Positions 45,444 through 57,827 of a stretch of 64,000 nucleotides of DNA are shown one piece after another. The first letter of the stretch is position 1. Each line of letters opens with the position of its first letter. The stretch is from Tetrapyrgos nigripes. Lineage: Eukaryota; Basidiomycota; Agaricomycetes; Agaricales; Campanellaceae. The stretch is from assembly GCA_013368315.1 (NCBI GenBank), contig JAACJM010000169.1:62001-126000 (forward strand), written 5' to 3'. Position numbers and translations under genes: made by a program. The notes under the pieces were generated by a model. The model did no database searches. It was not told the origin of the DNA and saw only the letters and a program-made list of their open reading frames with translations.

Positions 45444-48400
45444 CTAGCTTGCTTCCGCATCACCCGCAGTGGACATTACCAGCGTCGTGCTGCTCTGTCC
45501 CACCGAGTTCCCATCACTCAACGACGGACTCTGCTTCGTATCACCCAACACCTGGGTCAACAAAAACGCAACTCGCTCCCTCTCATCCCTTACTTTCCTC
45601 ATTTCCTCACTCCATCTAGCCTCTCTTTCCTCATACAAGTTCCCGAGGAATCCCAAACTTCCCAGTGCAGCATCCAAAGCTCGCTTTAAATCCTCTTCTC
45701 TTCTCGTCGACGACATATCCGAGCTTCCGTCAGATCCATCTCCACTGCCACCAGATCCGATACTATGACCAGTCATTGAAAGGAATCTGTCGGCCAGAGA
45801 AGTCCTCATAGTCCGGGCACGTCGTCGTTGACTGGCCATCTGTTTGAAGCCGGCACGGATAGTATTGATAGAAGACGAGTGGGGAATGTCGGAGCGTCGA
45901 CGAATCGATCGAGATGTGACCATATGAAGCTTGCTGGAGTGGGAAGGAGCGGCGAGAAGGACCATGGTGGCATCAGTTTGGCGATCCAGAGCCTGGAACT
46001 ATAGGAAAGATACATTAGTGATCGGTGGAAATTGTGAGGACAATAGTAGGCAACCATAAAGCATCGAGTAGCAGCAGAGGGTAAGAAGAGAGAGAAAAAG
46101 GAAGGAAGCCATAGACGGGGTCAAGATTGCCAAAAATGTAACACATAGGACGGGGGCTATTGCACAATAGCTTGCAAGACACTAATATGGCAATCTTCAT
46201 GTCTTACAGCCGAGCCAGAAGCGAAGGAATAATAGAAAGATACGGCAGATAGCAGGAATAGTCACAATAACAACGCGAATCTGAATAGATAGAAAAACAC
46301 GGAAAACTTACAGCCTGATGCAAAGACTCCCACTTATTCTCCCACCTTCTTCTTCTCTTCTCTACGTTGCTGACGAAGGAAGGATGATACTCCAACTCTA
46401 GCAAATCGTCTTCATCCGAGTCGTCGTCGTCGTCAACCCAATCATTAGACAAACCACCCTCATCCGGCGTATCCACCCCACTACCAGCACTAGAATCGTC
46501 CACAATGGGAATCACCACAGCTGCAGGTCGAGGTTGAGGTCCAATAGGTATAGACATAGGAGCAGGTACTGCTGCAAGTCCCAAAGGCGACAAAGCCCCA
46601 CTAGCACTCGCCATGGAGGGAGCATTACCATTAACCCAGCTACCTTCTTCCACGGACACAAATTGCCCTTCACCAGCCGTCTCTTCACCGGAATCCGACG
46701 AGCTCCCCAAAGGCTCTGGACTAGTATCCCGAGGTTGAGTGGACTCTACTCGAGGTGGTGGCTTTCTTCCCTGCCTTAGTGGATGAGGCTGTGCAGGTTT
46801 CGTACCCTTTCCCCTCGTACCCATACCCATGCCCATACCAGCACCCATACCCATACCGGCACCAGACAGTCCCAACCCCTTCTCTCCATACCCATTTCGT
46901 CCTCCCAAACTTCCACTCCCGTACCCATACCCCGAGAGACTCTCCAACCCCTGTGCCTGCGCGCCCAAATCCAACGACCTTCCCTTCCTTCTCCCACCCA
47001 CCATCGGCGGCAAGGGCACAGGTTCATGACTAGGACTGGACCTAGCCGTTATACTCCCACTAGCACCACCACCAGGTTGTCGTCCTAATAACCTCTGAGT
47101 ATGCCAATACGCCCAGGGGTTAAATGGTACACGGCCATTAACCCCCATACCACCACCACCAGAACGACCAAGAGGTGGCAATAAAGAGGCCGTCGCAGAC
47201 GGAGGAGAAAAGGTCGAATCGGTAATATCGCCACCACCGTTCTCCGCGTCGAGCTGGGCTTGAAGGTTCTGAGCGTATATTTGCCATTGTCGAGCAAACT
47301 GTTCCTGAATAATAGCAGGATTATTGATATGGTCGGCATTAGGACCAACGCTAGATGTCGTATTGGTAGTAGCAGCTGCGTTGCCATTGTTCCCATTGGC
47401 TCTCCCATTCTCACCAGCACCAACCCCATTGTTCGCCGAACCCTGCGGTTTACTCTGAGCGAGAGGATGCGGCTGATTCGCATAACTCCTAGCCCTCCTC
47501 ACATGAGAGAAAGGGTACGGATACGGCGAACCAGCAGGCACAATCGGGCTAAACGGCGGTATGTAACCACCGCCCTCCTTCTCCGACTCGATACCCATGC
47601 CATCGAAACCCTCCAACTCGCCTCTCAAATAAATCCCATCCATCATCACCTGAGACATGCTGCTCATATCGTCTAGCGCGTACGGACCCGAGAGCAACGG
47701 ACTCGGACTAGGAGGATTGGTTTGAGAATGAGGAGTAGGGGGTATAGGTGCGTCTGGTCGTTCATCTCTGGGTCTTGAACCTCTAGAATAATTGTCGAAG
47801 CTACGAGCGGATTCGTAGGCGGCGTAAGATGGGTAAGAGGACCCAAGGTAGGCTTGGATATACGCAGAGGTGGGATGGTCAAAATCGGCGGAATTGATCG
47901 AATGGGAGTATAGAGAGAGATTGTCTGGGGCTCCAGGTATCATACCCGGATGAGGCTGCATATAGAATGGTTGCTGCTGGGCATGGCTACGAGGGACGTT
48001 GGAAGGTAAGGTCGATTTTTGAGTCTGTTGTTGGTACTGCTCGTACTTGGTAGGAGGTGGAGCTTGGTCTAACGAACGAGGACGTTCTCGAGGAACTGAT
48101 GCGGCGGCGACTGGCGATTGTGATTGTGAAGGAGGTTGACTACTACGAGGTGCAGCCTTTTGAGGCTGCATAGGCTCTGGAAGACCGACTTGCGCCGACC
48201 TGGGCGTAAAAGAATACAAATCCTCCGAATCCTCGACGTCCTGATCCTGCCCACGGACATCTCTATCTCTATCACTCTTCGGCCCTCAAACAACGTCTCA
48301 TCTTCGTCATCATCCTCCGGAAGCTTTGGGTAAGCGACTGCCTTGGGGTGGCTGTCCAGAGAACGACGTTGGAGGGCACGACGTGGAAGACCATCAGGGT

Positions 48401-49660
48401 TGAGGTCAGATGAGGGCGTTGGTGATCCTCCGAGACGCTGATGACCAGCTTCCTCCTCCAACTCCTCCTGCACTGGTAGGCTTTTGTCTTGGATGCGCCC
48501 ACTATTTGTCATGGGGATCTCGGGCGTACGCTCGGCTCTGTTGGCGGTCGTGTTCATAGTTTGAAGAGGTGGAGTATGTGTCGCTTGATTAGAGATGGAG
48601 ATATGGGGTCTATAGGCTTGTCCATGAGCGCCGTGGATTTCAGGCGTCTGCGAGCGTGGATACTAAAGGTATGATAAAGATAAGTAAGGATCCCGATAAA
48701 ACAAACGTTGAAAAGACGTACCATCGACTTTGGGCTACTACGAGCCACGTCCCTATCCCCTCTTTCACGGTCTCGTACCGAGTTTTGGCGTCTTGGAAGC
48801 TGGCCAACGCTGGCATCCATAACACCGCCACCAGAACCACTACCACTGTTATCCTTCGGACTGCCTCTACCCATAGTCCTAACTCGCTCGACGGCTGGGT
48901 CTCTAGCTGGACTTTCACGGTCTCGAGGGTACGAAAGCGATTGTACGTGACCGTGTTGCGTCTGAGACAAATGTGGAGGTGGTTGTTGATGCGTTTTCGC
49001 CTGCATGTCTTGATCCGCCCGCTCTATCTCAGCCATTAACTCGTCGGTCATCTGCCACTTTCCCTCCATATCGTGTAGGTGGAACTTGGTCAGGAACTGG
49101 GGTGGAGGTCCACGAGGGATAGGTCGTGGGTGTATGGGATTGAGAACGTTGGGATTGGCGTTGTTCGGGCCGGGTGACATGGACCCATGGCGGTCGGGAG
49201 AATGATCGTCGTCGTTCATGGGAGGGGGATTTGGCTGAGGCGGGGTCGGTAACAAGCGCTGGACATGAGGCTGGGAAGGATGAGAGGGGATCGACGAGAA
49301 GTCGTAGGGTTGCTGGCATTGATATTGGGTGACGTTGGTTGTTGCTGTTGTTGGGCTGAGTAAATCTGCGCCCCTGACGGAACCATGGGCATCGATTGGG
49401 TTTTGATCGTCCTTGGTCTATCTCGGAAAGAGGATGGGGATGGGGAGTTTTCCCTCTGGAAGGAGAGCATGGAACCTGTCGAGATCGTCAGCCAGAAAGC
49501 ACTATGCGAGCAGAGCAGACCGTTTATGTAGGTCGCGGCGTAGAAAGGACGTAAAGAAGACCATATATAATCGTATCCGAGCGATTCATATCAGAAAACA
49601 AACAAGTAGAGACTCACCTGGGGTGATGGGTTTTCGACTGCGCGGTGGGGGTACAGACAT
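45444..49660 (-). CDS. Long intrinsically disordered basidiomycete protein, conserved C-terminus
   Basis: Exon 1 is 49660-49618 (MSVPPPRSRKPITP). Then come an intron to 49476, exon 2 49475-48722, an intron 48721-48663, exon 3 48662-46312, a 313-nt intron, and exon 4 45998-45444. All junctions are GT-AG. The long middle is Pro/Ser/Gly/Asn-rich, with GMGMGAGMGMGMGTRG repeats and an acidic DDDDDSDEDDLLELEYHP patch. The conserved-looking part spans the last splice: RRRRWENKWESLHQA joins FQALDRQTDATMVLLAAPS, then SIRRRSDIPHSSS, and ends in a coiled-coil-like LYEEREARWSEEMRKVRDER. I have seen this C-terminus in agaricomycete hypothetical proteins; role unknown. Frame changes near 49300 and 48285 lack a good intron. 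Weak 71- and 62-nt introns could repair them; otherwise they are mutations or sequence errors. Confidence 0.65.
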
Positions 49661-50739
49661 CCTCCGTTAGCTTGAGTGTATCTGGGACAAGTGATAGTCA
49701 GAAATGGAGGAGAAGGAGAGTGTAGGGAGACGCACCAAGCGCACGGCTTCAACGTGTCGAGTGTCCAGCTATCGACAACGAGGTTGTCAATAGAAGGATG
49801 CTTGGAAGCCTCGAGGCAGACATATCCATCAATCCCGGTCCGACATAGTCCTTCATTTCGGCCACCATCCTACACCGACATTGACGCTGGGAAAACACTG
49901 AAAGAGAAAGACTGGGAAACTCGTTCGGAAAAGGGGGACGCTGGAAGAGTCGACGGAGGTAAGCTGTTGACGGTGAAGAGAGAGAGAAAAGTGAAAAGAC
50001 AGACGCCAACATTACTCACGCTCGCTTATGTCGGTGCGGTCTAGATCGCAAATCTTCAGATCTCAAAATCTGGAGAGTATCTACTTCGATAAAGTATTCA
50101 GTGCCGTAGACGTCGACGAGGCTGGGGAGGAGTCAGTCAGTTACTTTGCGTCGATAACCTGGAAAAGATTTCTTGGATGATTGTGAACTATTTTGTACAG
50201 TGAGTAGTATTATCAAAAACCAACTCGGACCTCGTAATTTGCCGTGCGAAGCAGTGGCACCTTTCCGCAACGTTAACTCTTGCCATCAACTCTCACCGGA
50301 AGCGGGTCAACCAGGTGAGTTCCCTTGGGACTGAGACGCCTCAATTGAAAGGCTGAGTTCTTCGAAGGAACTCAAGACACTGAGTTCGCCTTCGGTGTCA
50401 ATATCGATCTGCGTCATAACAGCTGATCATACCCAGGCTTCCTTCTATTGAAGTGAAGGACAGCGGCCTCCCATCATAAATCCGTCTGAACGTCGAACCG
50501 GAAGCAGCGGGGCGGTCATATTCTGGTCATAGTCCTTTCGTATTTTGATTCCTTCAAAGCAATTCTTCACATGTGATCCTCATATCACAGCCGTACCCTA
50601 CAAGTCTATACGCCCAGCTCATTCTATTTTCTCTCCTCTACTCCAAAACAATCATCTCGATGTACCATATGATGCCAGTCTTTATATACCAGGTCCTTAA
50701 ATACGAGCTGCACTGCCGTTGCAACCTCAGGATACAGCC
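49661..50739. promoter_or_regulatory. Divergent promoter region, beta-xylosidase side
   Basis: A TATA-like TTTATATACC lies at 50681-50690, 50 bp before the GH3 start codon. GCGGGG at 50507-50512 and CTGGGG near 50122 fit the SYGGRG consensus of the Cre1/CreA carbon-catabolite repressor, which is expected for a xylosidase but unproven here. A Rep-D fragment (ACCTCGTAATTTGCCGTGCG) sits at about 50232-50275. On the minus-strand side, possible 5' UTR introns precede 49660. Confidence 0.45.
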
Positions 50740-53291
50740 ATGTTATCCCCCCACTATTTCATGACTAGCTTACCTCGCCTTCTTCTCCTCATCACTTCCG
50801 CAACCGTCATCATACCATGTCAAGCCGGCACCTTCCCCGACTGCACCAACGGCCCCTTATCCACCAACATCGTCTGTGATCCTACAGCCGAGGTCATGGA
50901 CCGAGCTCGAGCTTTGGTAGCCAATCTCACAGTAGAAGAGGTAATTGCCAACATGGTAAATCAAGCTCCAGGGGTCCCGAGACTGGGATTGCCTACGTAT
51001 AATTGGTGGAATGAAGCTTTGGTGTGTCACTTATAAAGTCTTCCTCGGGGATAATGGACTGATTCTCTGTTTCATTTGTAGCATGGTGTTGCTACCGGTC
51101 CAGGTGTCACCTTTAACACCCGAGGCCAAAATTTCAGCTTCGCTACCTCCTTCCCTTCACCAATTACTCTCGGTGCTGCTTTCGATGACTCGCTCATTCA
51201 TGACGTCGCCTCCATCATCAGTACTGAAGCACGCGCATTCGGTAACGCTGACCACTCGGGATTAGACTTCTTCACTCCCAATATCAACCCATTTAAAGAT
51301 CCTCGCTGGGGTCGCGGCCAAGAAACACCCGGAGAAGATCCTTTCCACATCTCTAAATATGTATTTCAGTTGATAACTGGGTTACAAGGCGATACACAGC
51401 CTTATTTGAAGGTTATAGCAGATTGCAAACACTGGGCTGCGTATGATATGGAGAACTGGGAGGGAAATTCACGAATGGCGTTCGACGCGATTGTGTCTCA
51501 GCAGGATTTAGCTGAATACTACTCTCCTTCATTCCAATCCTGCGTACGGGATGCGAAAGTCGCTTCTATCATGTGCAGTTACAATTCGGTAAACGGTGTT
51601 CCGAGTTGTGCCAACTCCTTCTTGTTAAAGGACATTGCTAGGGATCACTGGGGATTTGGGGAAGACGAGTCGAGGTGGATCACGGCGGATTGTGATGCGG
51701 TTGGAAATGTGTTCAATCCACATAACTTTACGACGACACTGGCGAATGCGTCTGCAGTGTCTCTTTTGGCAGGAACGGATGTGGATTGTGGGACGACGTA
51801 CGCGGATAGTTTGGGTGATGCGCTCGAGCAGAATCTGGTCACGGAAGAGGACATTCGAAAATCTCTGGTGAGACTTTATGCGTCCCTAGTCAAGTAAGTC
51901 TTCACGCCTACTACCAGTTTCGCGCACTCAACCTAACCCCTCTTTGTCCTCGCTTGCAGATTAGGCTACTTCGACCCTCCAGAGATCCAACCCTACCGCC
52001 AAATAACCTTCGACGATGTTAACACCCCCGAAGCTCAACAACTCGCTTACACAGCTGCAATCGAAGGTATGGTCCTCCTCAAAAACGACGGTTTACTCCC
52101 CCTCGATCTTTCCCAACATCAAAACTCCTCCGTCAAGGGCCGAACCACCATTGCACTCATAGGTCCCTACGCAAACGCCGCTACTCAATTACAAGGGAAC
52201 TACAACGGTATCGCTCCTTTTATTATCACCCCATACCAAGGTTTCCAACAGGCTAACCTTGGATTCAATGTCAAGTACTCCACCGGAACCTCACTCAACT
52301 CCAACGACTCGAGTGCATTCGCCGCTGCGTTAATGTACGCTGGGAGGGCGGACGTAGTGTTATATGCAGGTGGAATCGATCAGTCAACAGAGGCAGAGGG
52401 TCATGACAGGACAGAGATTACCTGGCCAGGGAATCAACTCGAGTTGATTGGGCAGCTCGCAGGATTGGGAAAGCCATTGATTGTGGTCCAATTTGGGGGT
52501 GGACAGGTGGATGGACAAGTGTTGAAAGAGAATCCGGCCGTACGTTCGTTCTTTTCGTTGGAGAATTCCCGGTTTAAATGTGGTACTAGGTCAACGCCCT
52601 CATTTGGGCAGGCTATCCAGGTCAAAGTGGAGGCACAGCCCTTGCTGATATTATCACTGGCGTACAAGCTCCTGCAGGTAGACTCCCCATCACGCAATAC
52701 CCCGCCGACTATGTCAACCAAATTCCTATGACTGATATGTCTTTACGACCCAATGAAACTACCGGTTCTCCTGGACGTACGTATAAATGGTACACCGGCA
52801 CCCCGGTTTTCGAATTTGGATTTGGGTTGCATTATACGAATTTTAGCTTCGAGTGGGCTGACAGTAATCCTCGCACCACGTCGTTCAATATCCAAGACCT
52901 CGTATCAGCAGCTAATTCTTCTGGAGTCGAGCATACAGACCTAGCGTCCTTCGCCGAGTTCAGCATCTCGATAAAAAACATTGGTTCAGTGCCCTCGGAT
53001 TATGTCGCGTTACTCTTCTACAATACCACTACGGACGTTGGACCACAACCTGCTCCTTCCAAAGAACTCATCGCCTATACAAGGATCAAATCAATAGCTC
53101 CTGGGTCCTCGAAAATAGCTCCTTTGAATGTGACACTAGGCTCGATTGCGAGGCATGATGAGGACGGGAATTTGGTGTTGTATCCTGGGAAGTATAATGT
53201 TTGGCTTGACACGACAAAAGAGATTATGACGACGTTTGAGTTGGTGGGGGACGAGGAGATGATTCTGGAGTGGCCTAAGCCTACTAGTTGA
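50740..53291 (+). CDS. Secreted GH3 beta-xylosidase, complete, 791 aa
   Basis: Four exons, 50740-51021, 51082-51893, 51960-52539 and 52590-53291, give exactly 792 codons. The three introns of 60, 66 and 50 nt are GT-AG. The in-frame TTG upstream is not used; ATG 50740 begins a signal peptide (hydrophobic LPRLLLLITSATVIIPCQA) with likely cleavage before GTFPDC. The N-terminal GH3 barrel shows YNWWNEALHGVA across the first splice, NINPFKDPRWGRGQETPGED, KHWAAYD and the nucleophile motif ITADCDAV (Asp297 proposed). The alpha/beta sandwich has GMVLLKNDGLLPL, ALIGPYA and AGGIDQSTEAEGHDR. After NALIWAGYPGQSGGTALADI comes FEFGFGLHYTNF and a C-terminal fibronectin-III-like domain. The length is normal for fungal xylan 1,4-beta-xylosidases, which release xylose from xylo-oligosaccharides outside the cell. 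Many N-glycosylation sequons. It appears intact. Confidence 0.95.
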
Positions 53292-54464
53292 GTCCGAGGG
53301 AGGCGAAGTGCGGTCGGTTGAATCAAAAAGAAATGTAATTTTAGCTTTTTTGAATTTTGTGTGGAAATATACATATAAGACACTACTTTCTTTTTACTTC
53401 TATGAAAGCACTGATTACGACGCCGAAGAACGAGGCTGAGTTCTTTACACTGCCTTTCTGCAGATGGTGGTGCAAAAAACGTCCCCTTAGCTGGTGTTGC
53501 ACATTATCATCTGCTATATAACGGCAAGTGTAACGCTGTCAGGAGCGGGGACATTCCTAGGATTATTGTCTATGCAGTGGAAGCTTATGGTGTCTTTAAG
53601 GTGCGTTTTCGTACTACTTACTAATACTTACATCTGGGTCGTCGTGTTGATGTTGCGTTATTCTGTAGATTGGTGAAATCATTGGAGGGAGAAGTCTCAT
53701 GGGGTACAATGTCAACTAGGCATCTTTTCTTCCCATATAGATGGTGTTTTCAATGTGTTCGCATTCCCCAAAATTGCAAATAATATGTTTCGATGTGGCT
53801 TGTGCCCTGCTTACTCTGAAAAAATCGTGGTTGACGGAGTATGGTTGAACTGGTCAGTGAGGGCTATGTTAAACTTCTTAAATAGCAGTGGTAGGCTCTC
53901 TTCATCCTTTACTTCGTTAGATAAACCTCCCTTCAAGGTACTACTAGGAAGTCAATGTTGAATACTACGTCCCTCCGCGAGTCGAGCATGATGATTTTAT
54001 GAGGATTCTGTTCAGAATCTCAGATAATACTACTTGTCACTGACAAGTGCGTAATATGCATATATTGATTTTCCTTATTTCTAACTGACATGTATTTTAT
54101 GCAGCTCCTCCCAGTGCTCTTGTCATTGCGATCAAGTCTTCTCCTGCAAAGCCATCACACTTCCTGGACACTTCGCTCATACACTTTCTGATGTATGTTT
54201 TCCCATTATAGAAGACGAAGCTTGCCTCATACCGTTTCAAAAGTGTTTCAAAAGTGTTTCAAAGCGGTGAATGTTGACGATGATCAAGGTACGCATCTCT
54301 CTGTAATTGCCCGACTGTCTGTGCATACTAATCTCAAAGTATTCCGTAGCGCCTATTATCTAGTCCATATATGTTCCACTTTGTGTTCTGTATTTCTGTG
54401 TCTTCATTTACAAAAGTTACTTCCAAATATCTGTACCATTTTCATACCATTTTGATAAGTATGG
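53292..54464. other. Intergenic, no gene recognised
   Basis: A 3' UTR-like T/A-rich stretch follows the xylosidase stop. Short ORFs at 53755-53961 and 54195-54455 have no family resemblance. A local direct repeat AAAAGTGTTTC occurs twice near 54239-54260. Confidence 0.45.
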
Positions 54465-54520
54465 GGCCTCGTAACTTACCATGCGAAGCGATGGCCTTTT
54501 ACCCCAGTTAACTTAGGTTG
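54465..54520 (-). repeat. Rep-D fragment
   Basis: GGCCTCGTAACTTACCATGC then GAAGCGATGGCCTTTTACCC then AGTTAACTTAGG. Read on the other strand, this is the same end sequence as at 59050-59095 and 61272-61312. Confidence 0.7.
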
Positions 54521-54539
54521 AGACCCCGTGACTTTTTAA

Positions 54540-54995
54540 TTGAGTTGCAAAATTTACCACGGCTTCAAACTCTCACCACTTTTCGTGGCTGATATTGAGG
54601 ACGCTGAAGAACTTCTTCGACCTAAGCCTAGATCTCGAAGCAGTGCATATCATACCGATCTAGAGAGACGCTATGTACTCCAAACTCTACATGATTTCGA
54701 TTTATTGAACTATAGCACTACGCTAATTCCTAACCAAGATGTCTATACGACTGAGGATGGTAATCTGATATACTCAGGCCTCAGCCGCAAGTCAGACAAC
54801 CAGTACGGCCTATCGGAGACGCTGAACTTGAGATTGTTAGGAGACAATTCCCCAAGCCGTTCGGACTGGATGACGTTTCTCGGCAACAATCTAAATCCAA
54901 TTCAGCGCCACCCCGCCGAACTTATATCCCTCCGTATTATCGAGGTCATGGAGGCCCTGCCTTTCGACGATTCCCAAGAGCCCCTAACCCTATGA
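54540..54995 (+). CDS. Open frame of 150 codons without an early ATG, unrecognised
   Basis: Reads from a TTG and contains its first Met only late (SDWMTFLGNN). The composition is protein-like (EDAEELLRPKPRSRSSAYHT, DLERRYVLQTLHDFDLLNY, FDDSQEPLTL), so it may be an exon or an old gene fragment whose start was displaced by the adjacent Rep-D piece. No family recognised. Confidence 0.3.
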   Translation: MSCKIYHGFKLSPLFVADIEDAEELLRPKPRSRSSAYHTDLERRYVLQTLHDFDLLNYSTTLIPNQDVYTTEDGNLIYSGLSRKSDNQYGLSETLNLRLLGDNSPSRSDWMTFLGNNLNPIQRHPAELISLRIIEVMEALPFDDSQEPLTL

Positions 54996-56498
54996 CATGA
55001 CCCCATGTCAGATCCCTTATAGGGGTAGGACCTACTCAGGTGCATATATCCTTCTTGTAGTATTCATTTGCTTCGCTGAATGAGGTCTGCATCCACAGCT
55101 TGGGGTTTGCTGTCAATTTGGTATGTATGATAGTAGCTCTCATCATACTCCGCCCACAGATACCGCTCAGTCATAGATGTTATATATTCCTCAATGTTGC
55201 AGTATTTGCTTGCATCCATGTGAACTGCATTCTCATGCTGAAAGGCACATATTACCAATATCAATATCCTGGCATCAATTTCAACAATCATAGCGTCGAG
55301 CTGATGGCTGACCAATCTCACCAATGTATGTTGCTGAGGTACGTATACTGAACACGCTCTTTTTTGCCTCATCTTCTAACCTTACATTCACCTCAGGCCA
55401 CTTTCAATGATCATAATCATTGCTCGCTACGCATATATGCCAGTCTTCGCTCTCTCTCGGTTATTTTTAGTTCGACTCTGTGCTTCTAGCTTGCAGTGAG
55501 CCTTTCTTTAGCTTTGCCCAGCGGTCATGTCTTTGACACATAGTTGTCCGCACAGTCATTCTGGACTGTTGATGAGTTCTGTATTGATTTTTTCATTAGT
55601 TACAGAGTGTACATATATCCGTGTATCGATGGTATGCGTGGGCGTTTGAAATAGGACATTTTGGGTGTGTCACCTCCTGGTACTTCTTTTGTAGTCATAG
55701 TATACTATATACTACATATAGGCTGTGCTTATACTCCTTTTTTGAAGATTTTTATACTTCATGTACAGCAGATACACAACTTGGAAAGCATCTGGAAGCT
55801 TAAATATATATATGGCATGGTACATACAGTCTTATACAGTAATTTACAACGTTATCCGAAGGGTGTCTGCACGAGGTGTCTGCAGATTTACCTATACCGC
55901 AAAAGCTCAGGGTGTTCAAATTGTTAAAATAAATCAGTTCCGACTTTCAAATGCGGACACGTCTCATCAAACTCGGGATTTATTTTTTTAACACTTTGAG
56001 CACCGTAGAGTCATGGCATCATTGCATCAACGGCGATATGCTTTTGCGGGATCATGACGACCGTCGGGTCTCATACACGTCTATGGCGGTGCTCGGCTTT
56101 CCGAGTCGATGCGCGCACATCATTGAATAATCTGTTTTTCTTCAAGCAAAGCACATTATTGATCATAGCATCAGCTCGATTTTCTACGCCGGTGATTATG
56201 AGTGCTGGAACTCAAAGCCTGACTGAGCTTGTTGTGGATTTTTCGTTTTCCCGACAACCAGTACACTTGGTTAGTAGTATAGTACTGGTAGATAAATAGA
56301 CAGATAATCTTCAGGGATGTCCCAACCTGGTGTTCATCTTCTCCTCTACACATTGCATCGAGCTGGACTCGAAGTTCGTGCTGGTAAGCCAGCGCCTGCT
56401 ATTATCTCTCTGACGGTTGTAAACTAAGGACTGACTTTATTTCGACTCAGGTCACAACAAAAGCTGCTTAATTATTCCAATACCTCGTCCGAATCATA
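54996..56498. other. Intergenic, no gene recognised; possible 5' UTR intron
   Basis: Short ORFs only. GCTG|GTAAGCC near 56380 with GACTCAG near 56450 could be a 5' UTR intron of the following gene. An alternative small upstream reading frame starts at ATG 56315. Confidence 0.4.
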
Positions 56499-57792
56499 AT
56501 GTTCAAACTACTACAAGTCCTGGTTGGGCTCGTTTCGCTGGCATTACTCGACGTGGCTGTGCAAGCGCTAGCATTACCAGTCGTGGTTTGTGCTATCACC
56601 ACGAACGAATTTTGTACTTATCATGACTCCCCATTCACAGAACGTAATGGACACCGTTAGCAACTCTTCAATCTTTGCACGAGACGTCCCCCTCCCCTTT
56701 GACCGCCACCCTTCTGCCGCAAACAAGATCATCTATCTATTCCACGGTACACAATCTCTCGAAGCAGCTCAAGGAATCTACGGCACTAACCTCCGTCTAT
56801 CTACTGTCCCTGGCGAGTTCAACACCGGAGTTGATAACCAAATTGTTCATGGAAGAGGCGGAGCGGCTTATTTGACGGATAGTTTAGTCAATGCAGCTCA
56901 ATTTGCTTGTTATGGTAAGAGAGGGTTGAGGGTGGCGAACGTGCATGTTATTCGTGAGTGCTTGACTTTTTTTCACTGGAGGATTGAGAAGTGTTAATCA
57001 TGATCAATCGTATGCAATGTCAGTGTTTGCTTTAGATAACACAGGGTCAGTGTCCATTATTCAGTGTTTAAATTGGGGAATCACGCTCATGAGACGTTGG
57101 ACTCGATGCTCCAACTTTTGATTTTTATAGCGGTCACGTTCTCCGGTTCGATGAACACTACGGAAATGCCCAGGGGAATTGGAGGTTCTATTGGGAAAAG
57201 GTACGTGAATCTGTGTTGTGTGACTGACAGTTTCTCTTAATTCATAAGCACTGTAACACCTGGCACATATACAGTTCATGACCAATAATTTGAAACGCAA
57301 CTGGGCAAAAGTTTGGACCCAGGACAAACATTATTATGAATCAGTGCAACACATATATGCTAACTTCCCCATTATTGAAGGGTATGTTGTTTTGCCAACT
57401 CGTACTTTAAGTTTGGATTCACTGACACTGATTAAAATCGATGGACGAAATCTACAAAGCCCGATGCTGGTTGCACCAGGTAAATAGTTGATAATTTTTC
57501 TTCAAATTTGAAGCAAGCTCACGTATACCGTACGGTACTTTCACTTCCGATTCCTCTCCTCTCAACAGAACGACTATGGCAATACCCAATCCTTGACCAG
57601 ACCGTCATAAATACGCGGCTGATCCCGATGCAATTGTTTCAGAATGTTCCTTGCGACTCCAGAAACATACCTTATTATAAGAATTTGGGAAATGGTGCCT
57701 ACTTGGAGGGGCAGTATACCAACCCGGGTTTTTCGTCGCTGATCCAAGTTGCTAGGTTGAGGAATACAAGGAATGACAAAGTGAGATATTGA
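56499..57792 (+). CDS. Secreted 280-aa protein, seven exons including two micro-exons; possible ADP-ribosyltransferase-like fold
   Basis: Exons 56499-56585, 56641-56953, 57024-57045, 57131-57200, 57275-57381, 57460-57479 and 57569-57792 sum to 843 nt, exactly 281 codons. Donors include GTGAGT, GTACGT and GTATGT, all with AG acceptors. Exons 3 and 6 are only 22 and 20 nt. The start is a clear signal peptide (MFKLLQVLVGLVSLALL, cleavage near VQA/LALP). The mature N-terminal part has IIYLFHGTQSLEAA, then VPGEFNTGVD and GGAAYLTDSLVNAAQFACYG. A His-Gly-Thr box, an F-N-x-G loop and a G-x-A-Y-L-T-D strand recall small DUF3990/ART-like domains, but this is pattern memory only and catalytic identity is unproven. 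Later segments (HVLRFDEHYGN, RLWQYPILDQTVINTRL, LFQNVPCDS) are conserved-looking. Subcellular role: probably extracellular. Confidence 0.7.
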
Positions 57793-57827
57793 TAGCAATA
57801 CAAAGATCAAAGCGTTGGTAAAGTAGC

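Noticed and set aside
46776..47088. Plus-strand ORFs opposite the disordered-protein gene
   Set aside because: Shadow frames of the GMGMG and Pro/Ser-rich coding region on the minus strand.
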